A stretch of DNA of 64,000 nucleotides from Paracidovorax wautersii (GTDB taxonomy: Bacteria; Pseudomonadota; Gammaproteobacteria; Burkholderiales; Burkholderiaceae_C): assembly GCF_031453675.1 (NCBI RefSeq), contig NZ_JAVIZX010000001.1, positions 3,618,001 to 3,682,000 of the forward strand, in the 5' to 3' direction. Positions 13,606-22,296 of this stretch are shown here, piece by piece; the first letter of the stretch is position 1, and each line of letters opens with the position of its first letter. The position numbers and the translations under genes are program-made. The notes beneath the pieces were generated by a model, which was not told the origin of the DNA, did not search any database, and saw only the letters and a list, made by a program, of their open reading frames with translations.

Positions 13606-14148
13606 TCAGCCCTGCAGCTGCTGCAGCAGCGCCTTCTGGAAGGCGGGCAGGTCGTCCGGTTTGCGGCTGCTGACCCAGCGGCCCTGGACCTGTACCTCCT
13701 GGTCGACCCACTCCGCACCGGCGTTGCGCAGGTCGGTCGCCAGGCTGGGCCAGCTCGTCAGCGTCTTGCCTTTCACCAGGCCGGCATCGATCAGCAGCCA
13801 GGCACCGTGGCAGATCACCGCGACCGGCTTGCCGGCCCGGTCGATGGCCTGCACGAAGGCCTGGGCGTCGGCATCGGTCCGCAGCGCATCGGAATTGATC
13901 ACGCCGCCAGGCAGCAGCACCGCGTCGAAGTCGTCGGGACGGGCGTCCTTGAGGGTCAGGTCGACCGGGAGGGCATCGCCCTTGGCGTCGTGGCGGAAGC
14001 CCTGCACCTGGCCCGCTTTCGGCGCGACGATGCGGGTGGTGATGCCGGCGGCTTTCAACGCGTCGCGCGGGCCGGTGAGCTCGACCTGCTCGAAGCCGTC
14101 GGTGACGAGGATGGCGACGCCGCGCGAGGATGGTGTGGACGTGGACAT
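13606..14148 (-). CDS. DJ-1/PfpI family protein (type 1 glutamine amidotransferase-like)
   Basis: A 180-residue single-domain protein. It has the family nucleophile elbow AVICHGAWLL (C113, H114) and the acidic partner E20 in TDGFEQVELTGP; LLPGGVINSD is also typical. Relatives include PfpI, YhbO and Hsp31-like stress proteins, proposed to act as proteases, deglycases or glyoxalases. The start ATG at 14148 has AGGAG 7 nt upstream. It may belong with the stress genes further along, but it stands alone with its own promoter region. Confidence 0.88.
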   Translation of the reverse strand: MSTSTPSSRGVAILVTDGFEQVELTGPRDALKAAGITTRIVAPKAGQVQGFRHDAKGDALPVDLTLKDARPDDFDAVLLPGGVINSDALRTDADAQAFVQAIDRAGKPVAVICHGAWLLIDAGLVKGKTLTSWPSLATDLRNAGAEWVDQEVQVQGRWVSSRKPDDLPAFQKALLQQLQG

Positions 14149-14233
14149 GGAAAAACTCCTGTAAGCGAAAGAGAACGGGAAAGGGGAGAGCGCCCGGTAG
14201 GGCGCGCCCGGCCGTGGGCGGCCAAACGGCTCT

Positions 14234-14455
14234 TCAGCCCCGTCCAGCCTCCGAAGCGCCGGCCTTGGGCACCGGCGCACTGGGCGGCGGCGGGTCGAAG
14301 GTCGGCACATCCGGCCCCCCGCGGCTGCAACCGCCCAGGGCGGCGCAGATCACGCACGCGCCGACCCACCGCGGCAAGGCCCGGTGGCGCAGCGAGGACG
14401 GCCCGGCAATGCGCCGGGCAACGGTGGGGGAGGTAGGGCGAAGAGGGTGGGGCAT
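14234..14455 (-). CDS. Possible small lipoprotein
   Basis: 73 residues with a basic N-terminal stretch, a short hydrophobic segment (WVGACVICAALGG) and a lipobox-like ALGGC. A proline-rich tail (DPPPPSAP) follows. This arrangement fits a small lipoprotein of the YgdI/entericidin size class. The N-region before the hydrophobic core is long and there is no good SD, so the start, and even the gene, are uncertain. Confidence 0.4.
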   Translation of the reverse strand: MPHPLRPTSPTVARRIAGPSSLRHRALPRWVGACVICAALGGCSRGGPDVPTFDPPPPSAPVPKAGASEAGRG

Positions 14456-14725
14456 GGCAGTGTCCGGTGGCTGAAGAGGCCTGCTCCTCAAGACAAGGTA
14501 GGCAAGGCCACGCATTCATCGTGTGCTGGCGGCCGGAGGGCCCGAGGTAGGAACAGGCCCCGTGTGCCTGTGCCCCATCGCCGGTAGGCGGGCGCTGACA
14601 CGGCGCCGCGGCGTCCGGCAGCGCAGGGTGCGCTACTGCCGGGCTAGCATCCCGGCATGCCCTTCCGAACCCGCTCCGCAGCCACTGCCCGGTCCATCGA
14701 TCCGGGGCCGTGCGGGGCCTGACCC

Positions 14726-15787
14726 ATGGCAGCCGACGACCTCGTCATCGCGCGGCCGGAAGGCCTGTACTGCACGGCGGGCGATTTCTACATCGACCCC
14801 TGGCGGCCCGTGGACCGTGCCGTCATCACCCACGGCCACTCCGACCACGCCCGCGTGGGCCACACCCACTACCTGGCCCACACCGACAGCGAAGGCGTGC
14901 TGCGCGCCCGGCTCGGCGCCGACATCACCCTGCAAACGCTGCCCTATGGCGAGGCGATCGAGCACCACGGCGTGCGCGTCTCCCTGCACCCCGCCGGCCA
15001 CGTGCTGGGCTCGGCCCAGGTGCGGCTGGAGCATGGCGGGCGGGTGTGGGTGGCCTCCGGCGACTACAAGACCGAACCCGATGGCACGTGCGCTCCGTTC
15101 GAGCCGGTGCGCTGCGACACCTTCATCACCGAATCCACTTTCGGCCTGCCCATCTACCGCTGGCCCACCCAGCCTGAACTGTTCGCAGGCATCGATGCGT
15201 GGTGGCGCGCCAATGCGGCCCAGGGTCGGCCGTCGGTGCTGCTGTGCTACGCCTTCGGCAAGGCGCAGCGCATCCTGCACGGCGTGGACCGCAGCATCGG
15301 GCCCATCGTCGTCCATGGCGCGGTGGAGCCGCTCAACGCCGTCTACCGTGCCGCCGGCGTCGATCTGCCGCCCACCCTGCGCGTGACCGATCCGGGCGTG
15401 GACGCACAGCTGCTCAAGACCGCGCTGGTGCTGGCGCCGCCCTCGGCCCAGGGCACGCCCTGGATGCGCCGCTTTGCCGGCCATGCGGACGCGTTCGCCA
15501 GCGGCTGGATGCAGCTGCGCGGCACACGCCGCCGGCGCGGGGTGGACCGCGGCTTCGTCATGTCCGACCACGCCGACTGGCCGGGCCTGCAGTACGCCAT
15601 CGGCGCGACCGGTGCCGAGCGCGTCTTCGTCACCCACGGCAGCGTGGCCGTGCTGGTGCGCTGGCTGCGGGAGCGGGGCCTGGACGCCCAGGGCTTCAAG
15701 ACCGAGTACGGCGACGAGGACGAGCAGGCGGCGCCATCCCCCGCCGAACCTGCAGCGGAAAGCCCGCCGGAGGCGCCTGCGCCATGA
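14726..15787 (+). CDS. Ligase-associated DNA exonuclease (metallo-beta-lactamase fold)
   Basis: A 353-residue protein with an MBL/beta-CASP-like nuclease core. The metal motif HGHSDH is at H36-H38-D40-H41. Later landmarks are HPAGHVLGSAQ, ASGDYKTEPDG, TESTFGLP and the C-terminal SDHADWPGL and THG. It belongs to the exonuclease found next to ATP-dependent ligases in a four-gene bacterial repair set (exonuclease, ligase, DEXH helicase, PdeM). It overlaps the ligase by 4 nt (ATGA), so the two are co-translated. Confidence 0.92.
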   Translation: MAADDLVIARPEGLYCTAGDFYIDPWRPVDRAVITHGHSDHARVGHTHYLAHTDSEGVLRARLGADITLQTLPYGEAIEHHGVRVSLHPAGHVLGSAQVRLEHGGRVWVASGDYKTEPDGTCAPFEPVRCDTFITESTFGLPIYRWPTQPELFAGIDAWWRANAAQGRPSVLLCYAFGKAQRILHGVDRSIGPIVVHGAVEPLNAVYRAAGVDLPPTLRVTDPGVDAQLLKTALVLAPPSAQGTPWMRRFAGHADAFASGWMQLRGTRRRRGVDRGFVMSDHADWPGLQYAIGATGAERVFVTHGSVAVLVRWLRERGLDAQGFKTEYGDEDEQAAPSPAEPAAESPPEAPAP

Positions 15788-17484
15788 AGGACTTTGCCGC
15801 CCTGTACCACGCCCTGGACGCCAGCACCGCCAGCCGCGCCAAACAGGCCGCCCTGCAGGCCTACCTGCGCGCCGCCGCGCCGCAGGACGCGGCCTGGGCC
15901 GTGTACTTCCTGGCCGGCGGCAAGCCGCGGCAGCTGGTGCCCACCAAGGTGCTGCGCGCATTGGCACGCGAGGCGGCCGGCCTGCCCGAATGGCTGTTCG
16001 ATGAAAGCTACGAGGCCGTGGGCGATCTGGCCGAGACCATCGCGCTCTTGCTGCCCGCGCCGGGCGACACGCATGACCTGGGCCTGGCCCAGTGGGTGGA
16101 GCAGCATCTGCTGCCCCTGCGCGGCATGGCGCCCGAGGCGCTGGCCGCCACGCTGCGCGCGCAGTGGACCCGGCTGGCGGCCGGCGAGCGGCTGGTGTAC
16201 TTCAAGCTCATCACCGGTTCCTTCCGCGTGGGCGTCTCGCGCCTGCAGGTCACCCAGGCGCTGGCGGCAGTGAGCGGCGTGGACCCCAAGCGCGTCGCCC
16301 AGCGGCTGATGGGGTACACCCACATCGGCGCCCGGCCCGGCCCCACCGACTACCTGCGCCTGGTGGCTGCCGAGGGCGAGGGCGATGACGCCCACGGCCA
16401 GGCGGGCGAGGTGCGCGGCCATCCGTACCCGTTCTTCCTGGCGCATCCGCTGCAGCTGCCGGTGGCGCAGTTCGATGCCGTGCTGGGCCCGCCATCCGAC
16501 TGGGTCGTGGAGTGGAAGTGGGACGGCATCCGCGCGCAGATCGTGCGGCGCGGGGGCGCCGACGCGGTCGGCGGCACCTGGATCTGGTCGCGCGGCGAGG
16601 AACTCGTCAGCGACCGCTTTCCCGAGCTGCAGGCTTTGGGCGACGCGCTGCCCGAAGGCACGGTGGTGGACGGCGAGATCGTCGTCTGGGCCGCGCAGCA
16701 GGGCGGCGTGCCCGCGCATGTGCGCCCCTTCGCCGACCTGCAAAAGCGCATCGGCCGCAAAACCCTGTCTCCCAAACTGCTGCGCGATCTGCCGGTGGTG
16801 CTGCTGGCTTACGACCTGCTGGAAGAGGGGGGCCAGGACCTGCGCGGGCTGCCGCAGCACGAGCGCCGCGCGCGGCTGGATGCGCTGGTGCAGCGGGTGG
16901 GCCACCCCGCCCTGATCGCCAGCCCGGTGCTGGCCGGCGACAGCTGGCAGGCCCTGGCCACGCAGCGCGCGCAGGCCCGCGCCCTGGGCGTGGAGGGCAT
17001 GATGCTCAAGGCGCGTTCCAGCGCCTATGGCGTGGGCCGCACCAAGGACAGCGGCGTGTGGTGGAAGTGGAAGGTCGACCCGCTGAGCGTGGACGCCGTG
17101 CTCATCTACGCCCAGCGCGGCCATGGGCGCCGCGCCAGCCTGTACAGCGACTACACCTTCGCCGTGTGGAACGCGCCGCCGGGCACCGAAGGCCGCGCCC
17201 TGGTGCCTTTCGCCAAAGCCTATTCCGGCCTGACCGATGCCGAGATGGCGCGCGTGGATGCCGTCATCCGCAAGACCACCGTGGAGAGCTTCGGCCCGGT
17301 ACGCAGCGTGCGGCCCACGCTGGTGTTCGAGCTGGGGTTCGAGGGCATCGCCCGCAGCACGCGGCACAAGAGCGGCATCGCCGTGCGCTTTCCGCGCATG
17401 CTGCGCTGGCGCGAGGACAAGCCGGTGGAAGAGGCCGACTCGCTCGACACGCTGGCGATGCTGCTGCCGGATGCCGGCGGCTGA
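15784..17484 (+). CDS. ATP-dependent DNA ligase (exonuclease/helicase-associated type)
   Basis: A 566-residue ligase. The N-terminal helical DNA-binding domain spans about 1-200, and the adenylation domain has the nucleophile K245 in WKWDGIRAQ. EGTVVDGEIVVW and EGMMLKARSS are later ligase motifs, with KWKVDPL as motif V. The oligonucleotide-binding domain forms the C-terminus. This is the stand-alone ligase class that pairs with an MBL exonuclease, distinct from LigD at 27.2 kb. The ATG at 15784 overlaps the exonuclease stop. Its usual helicase and PdeM partners lie 4.8 kb further on. Confidence 0.93.
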   Translation: MKDFAALYHALDASTASRAKQAALQAYLRAAAPQDAAWAVYFLAGGKPRQLVPTKVLRALAREAAGLPEWLFDESYEAVGDLAETIALLLPAPGDTHDLGLAQWVEQHLLPLRGMAPEALAATLRAQWTRLAAGERLVYFKLITGSFRVGVSRLQVTQALAAVSGVDPKRVAQRLMGYTHIGARPGPTDYLRLVAAEGEGDDAHGQAGEVRGHPYPFFLAHPLQLPVAQFDAVLGPPSDWVVEWKWDGIRAQIVRRGGADAVGGTWIWSRGEELVSDRFPELQALGDALPEGTVVDGEIVVWAAQQGGVPAHVRPFADLQKRIGRKTLSPKLLRDLPVVLLAYDLLEEGGQDLRGLPQHERRARLDALVQRVGHPALIASPVLAGDSWQALATQRAQARALGVEGMMLKARSSAYGVGRTKDSGVWWKWKVDPLSVDAVLIYAQRGHGRRASLYSDYTFAVWNAPPGTEGRALVPFAKAYSGLTDAEMARVDAVIRKTTVESFGPVRSVRPTLVFELGFEGIARSTRHKSGIAVRFPRMLRWREDKPVEEADSLDTLAMLLPDAGG

Positions 17485-17495
17485 CGCAGCGACCC

Positions 17496-17562
17496 AATGC
17501 TATTAATATAATAGCTGCTTGCGCTTGATGGATAAGCGCTACAGGCCGATTTGACCTCAAGC
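17496..17562 (+). repeat. Palindromic repeat copy in ligase / GntR convergent gap
   Basis: The best-preserved copy: hairpin GCTATTA-ATA-TAATAGC, then the second stem GCGCTTgatggataAGCGC, then ACAGGCCGATTTGACCTC. It starts 12 nt after the ligase stop, exactly where the repair gene set is interrupted, and separates converging genes. Confidence 0.85.
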
Positions 17563-17599
17563 CCTGCCGTATTCTTGGCGCAGGTAACCCGAAACGGCC

Positions 17600-18403
17600 T
17601 CAACCCGCGGCTTCCGGCGGCCGGTCGTTCTCGATCCACACCTTGGTCGCGTCGCCCACGCGGGACAGCTGCATGTGGTACTCGTAGCGCTCCGGGTGGT
17701 AGAGCCCGGTCAGGAACTGCACGGGCCGGCCGTTGGCGTCCACCGCCACCCGCGAGACGCGCAGCAGCGGCACGCCGGGCGCCACGCGCAGGGCGGCAGC
17801 CACATGCAGATCGGCCAGCGCGGCGCCCAGGGTCTGCTCGGCCGACACCACCTGCACGCCGGATTGCTCCAGCGCCACCAGCATGGGCACGTCCTGCAGC
17901 GTGGGCTTCTCGACCGCGGCCGCCAGATCGGGCGGCAGGAAGACCTCGGTGTACGCGATCGGCTGGCCCTTGAACTTTCGCACCCGCACCACCTTCAGCA
18001 CCGGGCTGCCCGGCGCCAGCTGCAGGGCCTGGGCGGCCTGCGAAGGAGCGGGCAGCAGGCGGTGCTCCAGCACCGTCACGCGCGTGCGCCGGCCCATGTT
18101 GACGATGTTGTCCAGCAGGCCGCCGCGCAGCCGCAGGTGGCTGGGCAGCTCGTCCTGCGCCGCCGGCAGCGTGCCCTTGCCGCGCAACCGCGCCACCAGG
18201 CCTTCTTCTTCCAGGCGGGCCAGGGCCGATCGGATGGTGACGCGCGCCACGCCAAACTCCTCGGCCAGCTGCCGTTCGCCGGGCAGCGGCAACCCGCGTT
18301 CGTACCGGCCGGACTTCAGCCGCTCGCGCAGGATCAGCCGCACCTGGTGAAAGCGCGGCAGGGCGGGCAGGGGCGGCGTGTCGGAGGGCTCGTTCAAGGG
18401 CAT
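17600..18403 (-). CDS. GntR family regulator, HutC/UTRA type
   Basis: 267 residues from the ATG at 18403. A GntR winged helix occupies about 20-85 (LPLPGERQLAEEFGVARVTI and the wing RLRGKGTLP). A UTRA ligand-binding domain follows (VLKVVRVRKFKGQPIAYTEV, HPERYEYHMQLSRVG). It is the last gene of a minus-strand unit, 52 nt behind the lyase, and probably controls that unit in response to a pathway intermediate. The inverted repeat at 22208-22229, in front of the first gene, is a candidate site for it. Confidence 0.9.
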   Translation of the reverse strand: MPLNEPSDTPPLPALPRFHQVRLILRERLKSGRYERGLPLPGERQLAEEFGVARVTIRSALARLEEEGLVARLRGKGTLPAAQDELPSHLRLRGGLLDNIVNMGRRTRVTVLEHRLLPAPSQAAQALQLAPGSPVLKVVRVRKFKGQPIAYTEVFLPPDLAAAVEKPTLQDVPMLVALEQSGVQVVSAEQTLGAALADLHVAAALRVAPGVPLLRVSRVAVDANGRPVQFLTGLYHPERYEYHMQLSRVGDATKVWIENDRPPEAAG

Positions 18404-18455
18404 GGCCGCCACTGTAGAAGCGCCGCCCGGCCGCGGCAAGGCGCGTGGTGCGCGT

Positions 18456-19319
18456 TCACTCGTAGCGCTTGCCCTGCGCCAGCAGCTGCGGCGTGCCCAG
18501 CAACTGGTTGAGCCCGTCGAACTGCAGCATCTGCGGCCAGCAGGGCTCGGTCGTGCCGTGCCGGTGCAGGCTGGCCAGGTAGCCTTGCAGCGCATGGCTG
18601 AGGGCGCGCACGGTGCCGCCCGGAAAGATGGCCACGCGGTAGCCCAGGGCCTGCAGCTCGGCCACGGGCAGGATGGGCGTCTTGCCGCCTTCGACCATGT
18701 TGGCGAGCATCGGCGCACGCGGCGACAGCCGGGCCAGCGCGGTCGCCATGTCCTCCCGCGTGCGCAAGGCCTCCACGAAGAGCACGTCCGCGCCGGCATC
18801 GGCACAGAGGTCCATGCGGTCGAGCGCCGCGTCCAGCCCTTCCACGGCCACCGCATCGGTGCGGGCAACGATGAGCGTGCCGCTGTCGCGCCGCGCATCG
18901 CAGGCCGCGCGGATCTTGCCGGCCATTTCCGCAGCGCCGATCAGCGTCTTGCCGTCCAGGTGGCCGCAGCGCTTCGGGCTGGTCTGGTCCTCCAGCTGGA
19001 TGGCCGAGGCGCCGGCGCGTTCCAGCAGGCGCACGGTGCGCTGCACGTTGAGCGCGTTGCCGAAGCCGGTGTCGGCATCCACGATGAGGTGCAGCGCCTC
19101 GTTGCGCTCGCGGATGGCGGTGGTCACCTGCGCGACGTCGTCCAGCGAGAGCAGCCCGATGTCGGGCCGGCCCAGCCGCGTGTAGGCGATGCTGGCGCCG
19201 GACAGGTAGGCCGCGTCGAAGCCGGCCTGCGCAACCAGCAGGGCGGAGAGGGCGTCGTATACGCCCGGCGCGGTGACGATGGCCGGCGATTGCAGGCGGG
19301 TTTTGAGGTCGGTGGTCAT
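18456..19319 (-). CDS. Isocitrate lyase/PEP mutase superfamily carbon-carbon lyase
   Basis: A 287-residue TIM-barrel enzyme. The metal-binding DADTGFGN starts at D81, and the catalytic loop KRCGH has C118, as in methylisocitrate and dimethylmalate lyases. These enzymes cleave a 2-hydroxy-dicarboxylate to pyruvate, glyoxylate or oxaloacetate plus another acid. The two aconitase-type subunits upstream would make such a hydroxyacid, so 2,3-dimethylmalate lyase or a 2-methylisocitrate/citramalate-like activity is plausible. The exact substrate is an inference. The start overlaps the preceding stop by 4 nt. Confidence 0.85.
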   Translation of the reverse strand: MTTDLKTRLQSPAIVTAPGVYDALSALLVAQAGFDAAYLSGASIAYTRLGRPDIGLLSLDDVAQVTTAIRERNEALHLIVDADTGFGNALNVQRTVRLLERAGASAIQLEDQTSPKRCGHLDGKTLIGAAEMAGKIRAACDARRDSGTLIVARTDAVAVEGLDAALDRMDLCADAGADVLFVEALRTREDMATALARLSPRAPMLANMVEGGKTPILPVAELQALGYRVAIFPGGTVRALSHALQGYLASLHRHGTTEPCWPQMLQFDGLNQLLGTPQLLAQGKRYE

Positions 19320-19849
19320 GGCGTAGGTAAGTTCGCTGCGCGCTGGGCTGCCAGGCGCTTTTCCAAGTGGGGCAGCAGCCCGCCGTCGCGGATCATGGCG
19401 ACGAGGTGGGCGGGGATGGGCTCGCAGGCGAGCACCCGATGGGTGGAGAGATCGTGCACGCAGGCCCGGTCGAGGTCGCAGGCCACGGGCGCACCGGGCG
19501 CCACCGTGGCGGCCTCGGGGCACACCAGCAGCGGCAGGCCCAGGTTGAAGCCGTTGCGGTAGTAGATGCCGGAGAACGACCGTGCCACGACGCAGGCGAC
19601 GCCCAGGTGCCGCAGCACCTCGGCCGCCTGCTCGCGCGACGAGCCCGCGCCGAAGTTGCGCCCCGCGAAGACGATGTCGCCCGGCCGCACTTCGGCGGCA
19701 AAGCGCGGGTCCACCGACTCCAGGCAGTGGCGGGCGATCTCCGCGATGCCGAACTTCATGTAGGCGCCGGGGGCCAGCAGGTCGGTGTTGAGGTCGTCGC
19801 CGAACACCCAGGCGCGACCGGTGGCGGCGGTGGTGCGCGCGGCGGTCAT
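19316..19849 (-). CDS. Aconitase-type dehydratase small subunit (LeuD-like)
   Basis: A 177-residue swivelling domain protein. It has WVFGDDLNTDLLAPGAYMK at the start and AGRNFGAGSSREQAAEVL, the substrate-phosphate/carboxylate loop of LeuD-type subunits. FSGIYYRNGFNLGLP follows. It pairs with the large subunit encoded immediately upstream, with overlapping stop and start (4 nt). The acid dehydrated or hydrated is not leucine-pathway isopropylmalate by context; see the lyase downstream. Confidence 0.88.
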   Translation of the reverse strand: MTAARTTAATGRAWVFGDDLNTDLLAPGAYMKFGIAEIARHCLESVDPRFAAEVRPGDIVFAGRNFGAGSSREQAAEVLRHLGVACVVARSFSGIYYRNGFNLGLPLLVCPEAATVAPGAPVACDLDRACVHDLSTHRVLACEPIPAHLVAMIRDGGLLPHLEKRLAAQRAANLPTP

Positions 19850-21138
19850 GGCAGCATCTCCCGCGGATCGGCCACGCGGCCGGCCACGGCCGAGGCGGCC
19901 ACCGTCCAGGGCGAGCCCAGGTAGATCTGCGCCTGGGCCGAGCCCATGCGGCCCTGGAAGTTGCGCGCCGTGGTGCTGATCGCCACCACGTCGGGCCCGA
20001 AGGTGTGCGCGCCGTAGCCGGCGCAGGCCCCGCAGCTGGTGGGCAGCAGTTCGGCACCGGCCTCCTGCAGCGCGGCGAGCACGCCTTCGTCCTGCGCGCG
20101 CTCCTGGTCCTGCAGGCTGGCCGGGGCCACCAGCAGGCGCACGCCGCGGGCCACCTTGCGGCCGCGCAGCACCTGGGCCGCCATGCGCAGATCGTCCAGC
20201 TTGGCGCCCGTGCAGGCGCCCACGTAAGCCAGGTTGACGGCCACACCGCGCAGGTCGGCCGCATCGCGCCCATAGGCCGGGCTGTGCGGTTCGGCCACCT
20301 GGGGGGCGAGGGCGGCGGCATCGAAGACATGGTCGGCCATCAGGGGCGCGGCGTCGTCGGTGTGCCAGGGGGCCGTGTCCACCTCGCCGGCACCGGCGTC
20401 TGCCAGCCACGCGCGGGTGATCTCGTCCGGCGCCACCAGGCCGGCCTGGCCGCCCAGCTCCGCCGTCATGTTGGAGAGCGTCATGCGCTCCTGCATCGAC
20501 AGCGCCTGCACGGCCGGGCCGGCATATTCCACCGCCTGGTACTGCCCGCCGTCCATGCCGAAGCGGGTGCACAGGAACAGCATCATGTCCTTGGCGGACA
20601 CGCCCGGCGCCAGCCGGCCGTTCCAGGTCATGCGCAGCGTGTGCGGCACCTTGAGCCAGATCTCGCCGGTGACGAGCACGCCCAGCATCTCGGTGGCGCC
20701 CACGCCGAACATGTAGGCACCGAAGGCGCCGCCCGTGGGGGAATGGCTGTCGCCCCCCACCGCGAACATGCCGGGGCGCAGATAGCCCTTCTGCGGCACC
20801 ACCACGTGGCAGATGCCTTCGCTGTCGTGAAAGCGCTTCACGCCGGCGCTCTTCACCCAGTCGCGGGCGATCTGCACGATGGCGCGGCTGTCGTCGTCAT
20901 AGGCGGGGACGTAGTGGTCGGTGACCACCACGACCTTGTCCGGGTCCCAGACCGTGGCGCCCAGACGGTCGAGCATAGGCTTCACGCGGCGCGGCCCGCC
21001 CGAGTCGTGCATCATGGCCAGGTCCACCTGGCAGGTGACGATCTCGCCCGGCACCACGTGGCTGCGCCCTGCGGCGCGGGCCACCAGCTTCTGTGCCAGC
21101 GTCTGGGCGGGCGTGGCAGGGGTGTGGATAGCGGTCAT
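19846..21138 (-). CDS. Aconitase-type dehydratase large subunit (LeuC/homoaconitase-like)
   Basis: A 430-residue Fe-S hydro-lyase. The 4Fe-4S ligands are C309 in YVGACTGAK and C369/C372 in [31 protein letters not shown] is the usual active-site strand. The sequence is the LeuC/homoaconitase/dimethylmalate-dehydratase type rather than full-length aconitase. It forms a heterodimer with the LeuD-like subunit and overlaps the Bug gene stop by 4 nt, so uptake and catabolism are co-translated. Confidence 0.9.
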   Translation of the reverse strand: MTAIHTPATPAQTLAQKLVARAAGRSHVVPGEIVTCQVDLAMMHDSGGPRRVKPMLDRLGATVWDPDKVVVVTDHYVPAYDDDSRAIVQIARDWVKSAGVKRFHDSEGICHVVVPQKGYLRPGMFAVGGDSHSPTGGAFGAYMFGVGATEMLGVLVTGEIWLKVPHTLRMTWNGRLAPGVSAKDMMLFLCTRFGMDGGQYQAVEYAGPAVQALSMQERMTLSNMTAELGGQAGLVAPDEITRAWLADAGAGEVDTAPWHTDDAAPLMADHVFDAAALAPQVAEPHSPAYGRDAADLRGVAVNLAYVGACTGAKLDDLRMAAQVLRGRKVARGVRLLVAPASLQDQERAQDEGVLAALQEAGAELLPTSCGACAGYGAHTFGPDVVAISTTARNFQGRMGSAQAQIYLGSPWTVAASAVAGRVADPREMLP

Positions 21139-22136
21139 TCGACGGTCGCGCCCGAGGCCTTGATGATCTTCGCCCAGTCCTGCACGTCCTGGGCCACGAA
21201 CTTGGCGAAGGCCGCAGGCGGCATGTCGACCGTGGTGGCTGCTTCGGTGCGCATGCGCTCCTGGTAGTCGGGCGACTCGATGGCCTTCTTCACCGCCGCG
21301 TAAAGCTTCTGCGTCACGTCCGCCGGCATCTGCGCCGGGCCGAAGAGGCCGAACCAGGCCATCGACTCGAAGCCTTTCACGGTCTGCGCGATCGGCGGCA
21401 CGCCGGCGAACTGTGGCAGCGGCTCGCGGCTGCTCACGCCCAGCAGCTTGATCGTGCCGTTCTTCATGTGCGGCAGCACGTTCACCGTGCTGGCGAACAT
21501 CAGGTCCACCGTGCCCGCCAGCACGTCGGACAGCGCCGGGCCGGTGCCCTTGTACGGCACATTGACGATGTCGGTGCCGGTCAGCATCTTGAACTGCTCG
21601 CTGGCCAGGTGCAGCGACGAACCCTGCGCGCCGATGGCGAAGTTCAGCTTTCCAGGGTTCGCTTTGGCGTAAGCGATGGCGCCAGCCGTGTCGGAAAACG
21701 GCGCGGCCTTGCGGGCGATCAGCACGCTGGGGACCTTGGCCACCATGGTGATGGGCGTGAAGTCCTTGACCGGGTCGAAGCCCAGGTTCTTGTACAGCGT
21801 CGCGTTGATGGTGTGGCCGGTGAAGCTCATGAGCAGCGTGGAGCCGTCCGCAGGCGCCTTGGCCACGTAGGCCGCGGCGATGTTGCCGCCGGCGCCGGCG
21901 CGGTTCTCCACCACCACGGGACGGCCGAGCGTGTCGCCCACCATGCGGCCGATGACGCGGGCCAGGGTGTCGGTGGTGCCGCCGGACGGGCTGCCGACGA
22001 CGATGGTGAGAGGCTTGCCGCTGTCTTGCGCCAGGGCGAACTGGGGCGCCAGCGCGGCGGGCAGGGCGCAGAGAGCGGTCAGCGCGCAGCGCCGGGTCAA
22101 GGCGAGCGGGCGGGCGAGGGCAGGGGCGGTGTTCAT
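21135..22136 (-). CDS. Bug-family tripartite tricarboxylate transporter substrate-binding protein
   Basis: A 333-residue periplasmic receptor with a signal peptide ([20 protein letters not shown], cleaved near ALAQ) and the family loop [17 protein letters not shown]. Other landmarks are [26 protein letters not shown] and [17 protein letters not shown]. It is the first gene of the dehydratase-lyase unit, so its ligand is probably the carboxylate those enzymes degrade. It is a different sequence from the orphan Bug protein at 11.6 kb. Confidence 0.9.
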   Translation of the reverse strand: MNTAPALARPLALTRRCALTALCALPAALAPQFALAQDSGKPLTIVVGSPSGGTTDTLARVIGRMVGDTLGRPVVVENRAGAGGNIAAAYVAKAPADGSTLLMSFTGHTINATLYKNLGFDPVKDFTPITMVAKVPSVLIARKAAPFSDTAGAIAYAKANPGKLNFAIGAQGSSLHLASEQFKMLTGTDIVNVPYKGTGPALSDVLAGTVDLMFASTVNVLPHMKNGTIKLLGVSSREPLPQFAGVPPIAQTVKGFESMAWFGLFGPAQMPADVTQKLYAAVKKAIESPDYQERMRTEAATTVDMPPAAFAKFVAQDVQDWAKIIKASGATVE

Positions 22137-22207
22137 CGTGTCTCCGTGGGTCTTGTTATCGAATGGCCCATCCTAGGCACGCGGCCCGCCGCTTTCAATG
22201 GAACCTG

Positions 22208-22229
22208 CTGGTCCCATCGGGCGGACCAG
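22208..22229. promoter_or_regulatory. Inverted repeat between the Bug operon and the helicase gene
   Basis: CTGGTCC-N8-GGACCAG lies about midway between the divergent starts at 22136 and 22297. It is a candidate operator, perhaps for the HutC-type GntR encoded at the end of the Bug operon. Its fit to a GntR consensus is only partial. Confidence 0.35.
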
Positions 22230-22296
22230 AAGCCGGCACGGCTTCGGGGCGTTTGGCCTACGCGGCACGGCAGCGCGGCGCGTTGTAATCCCTGCC

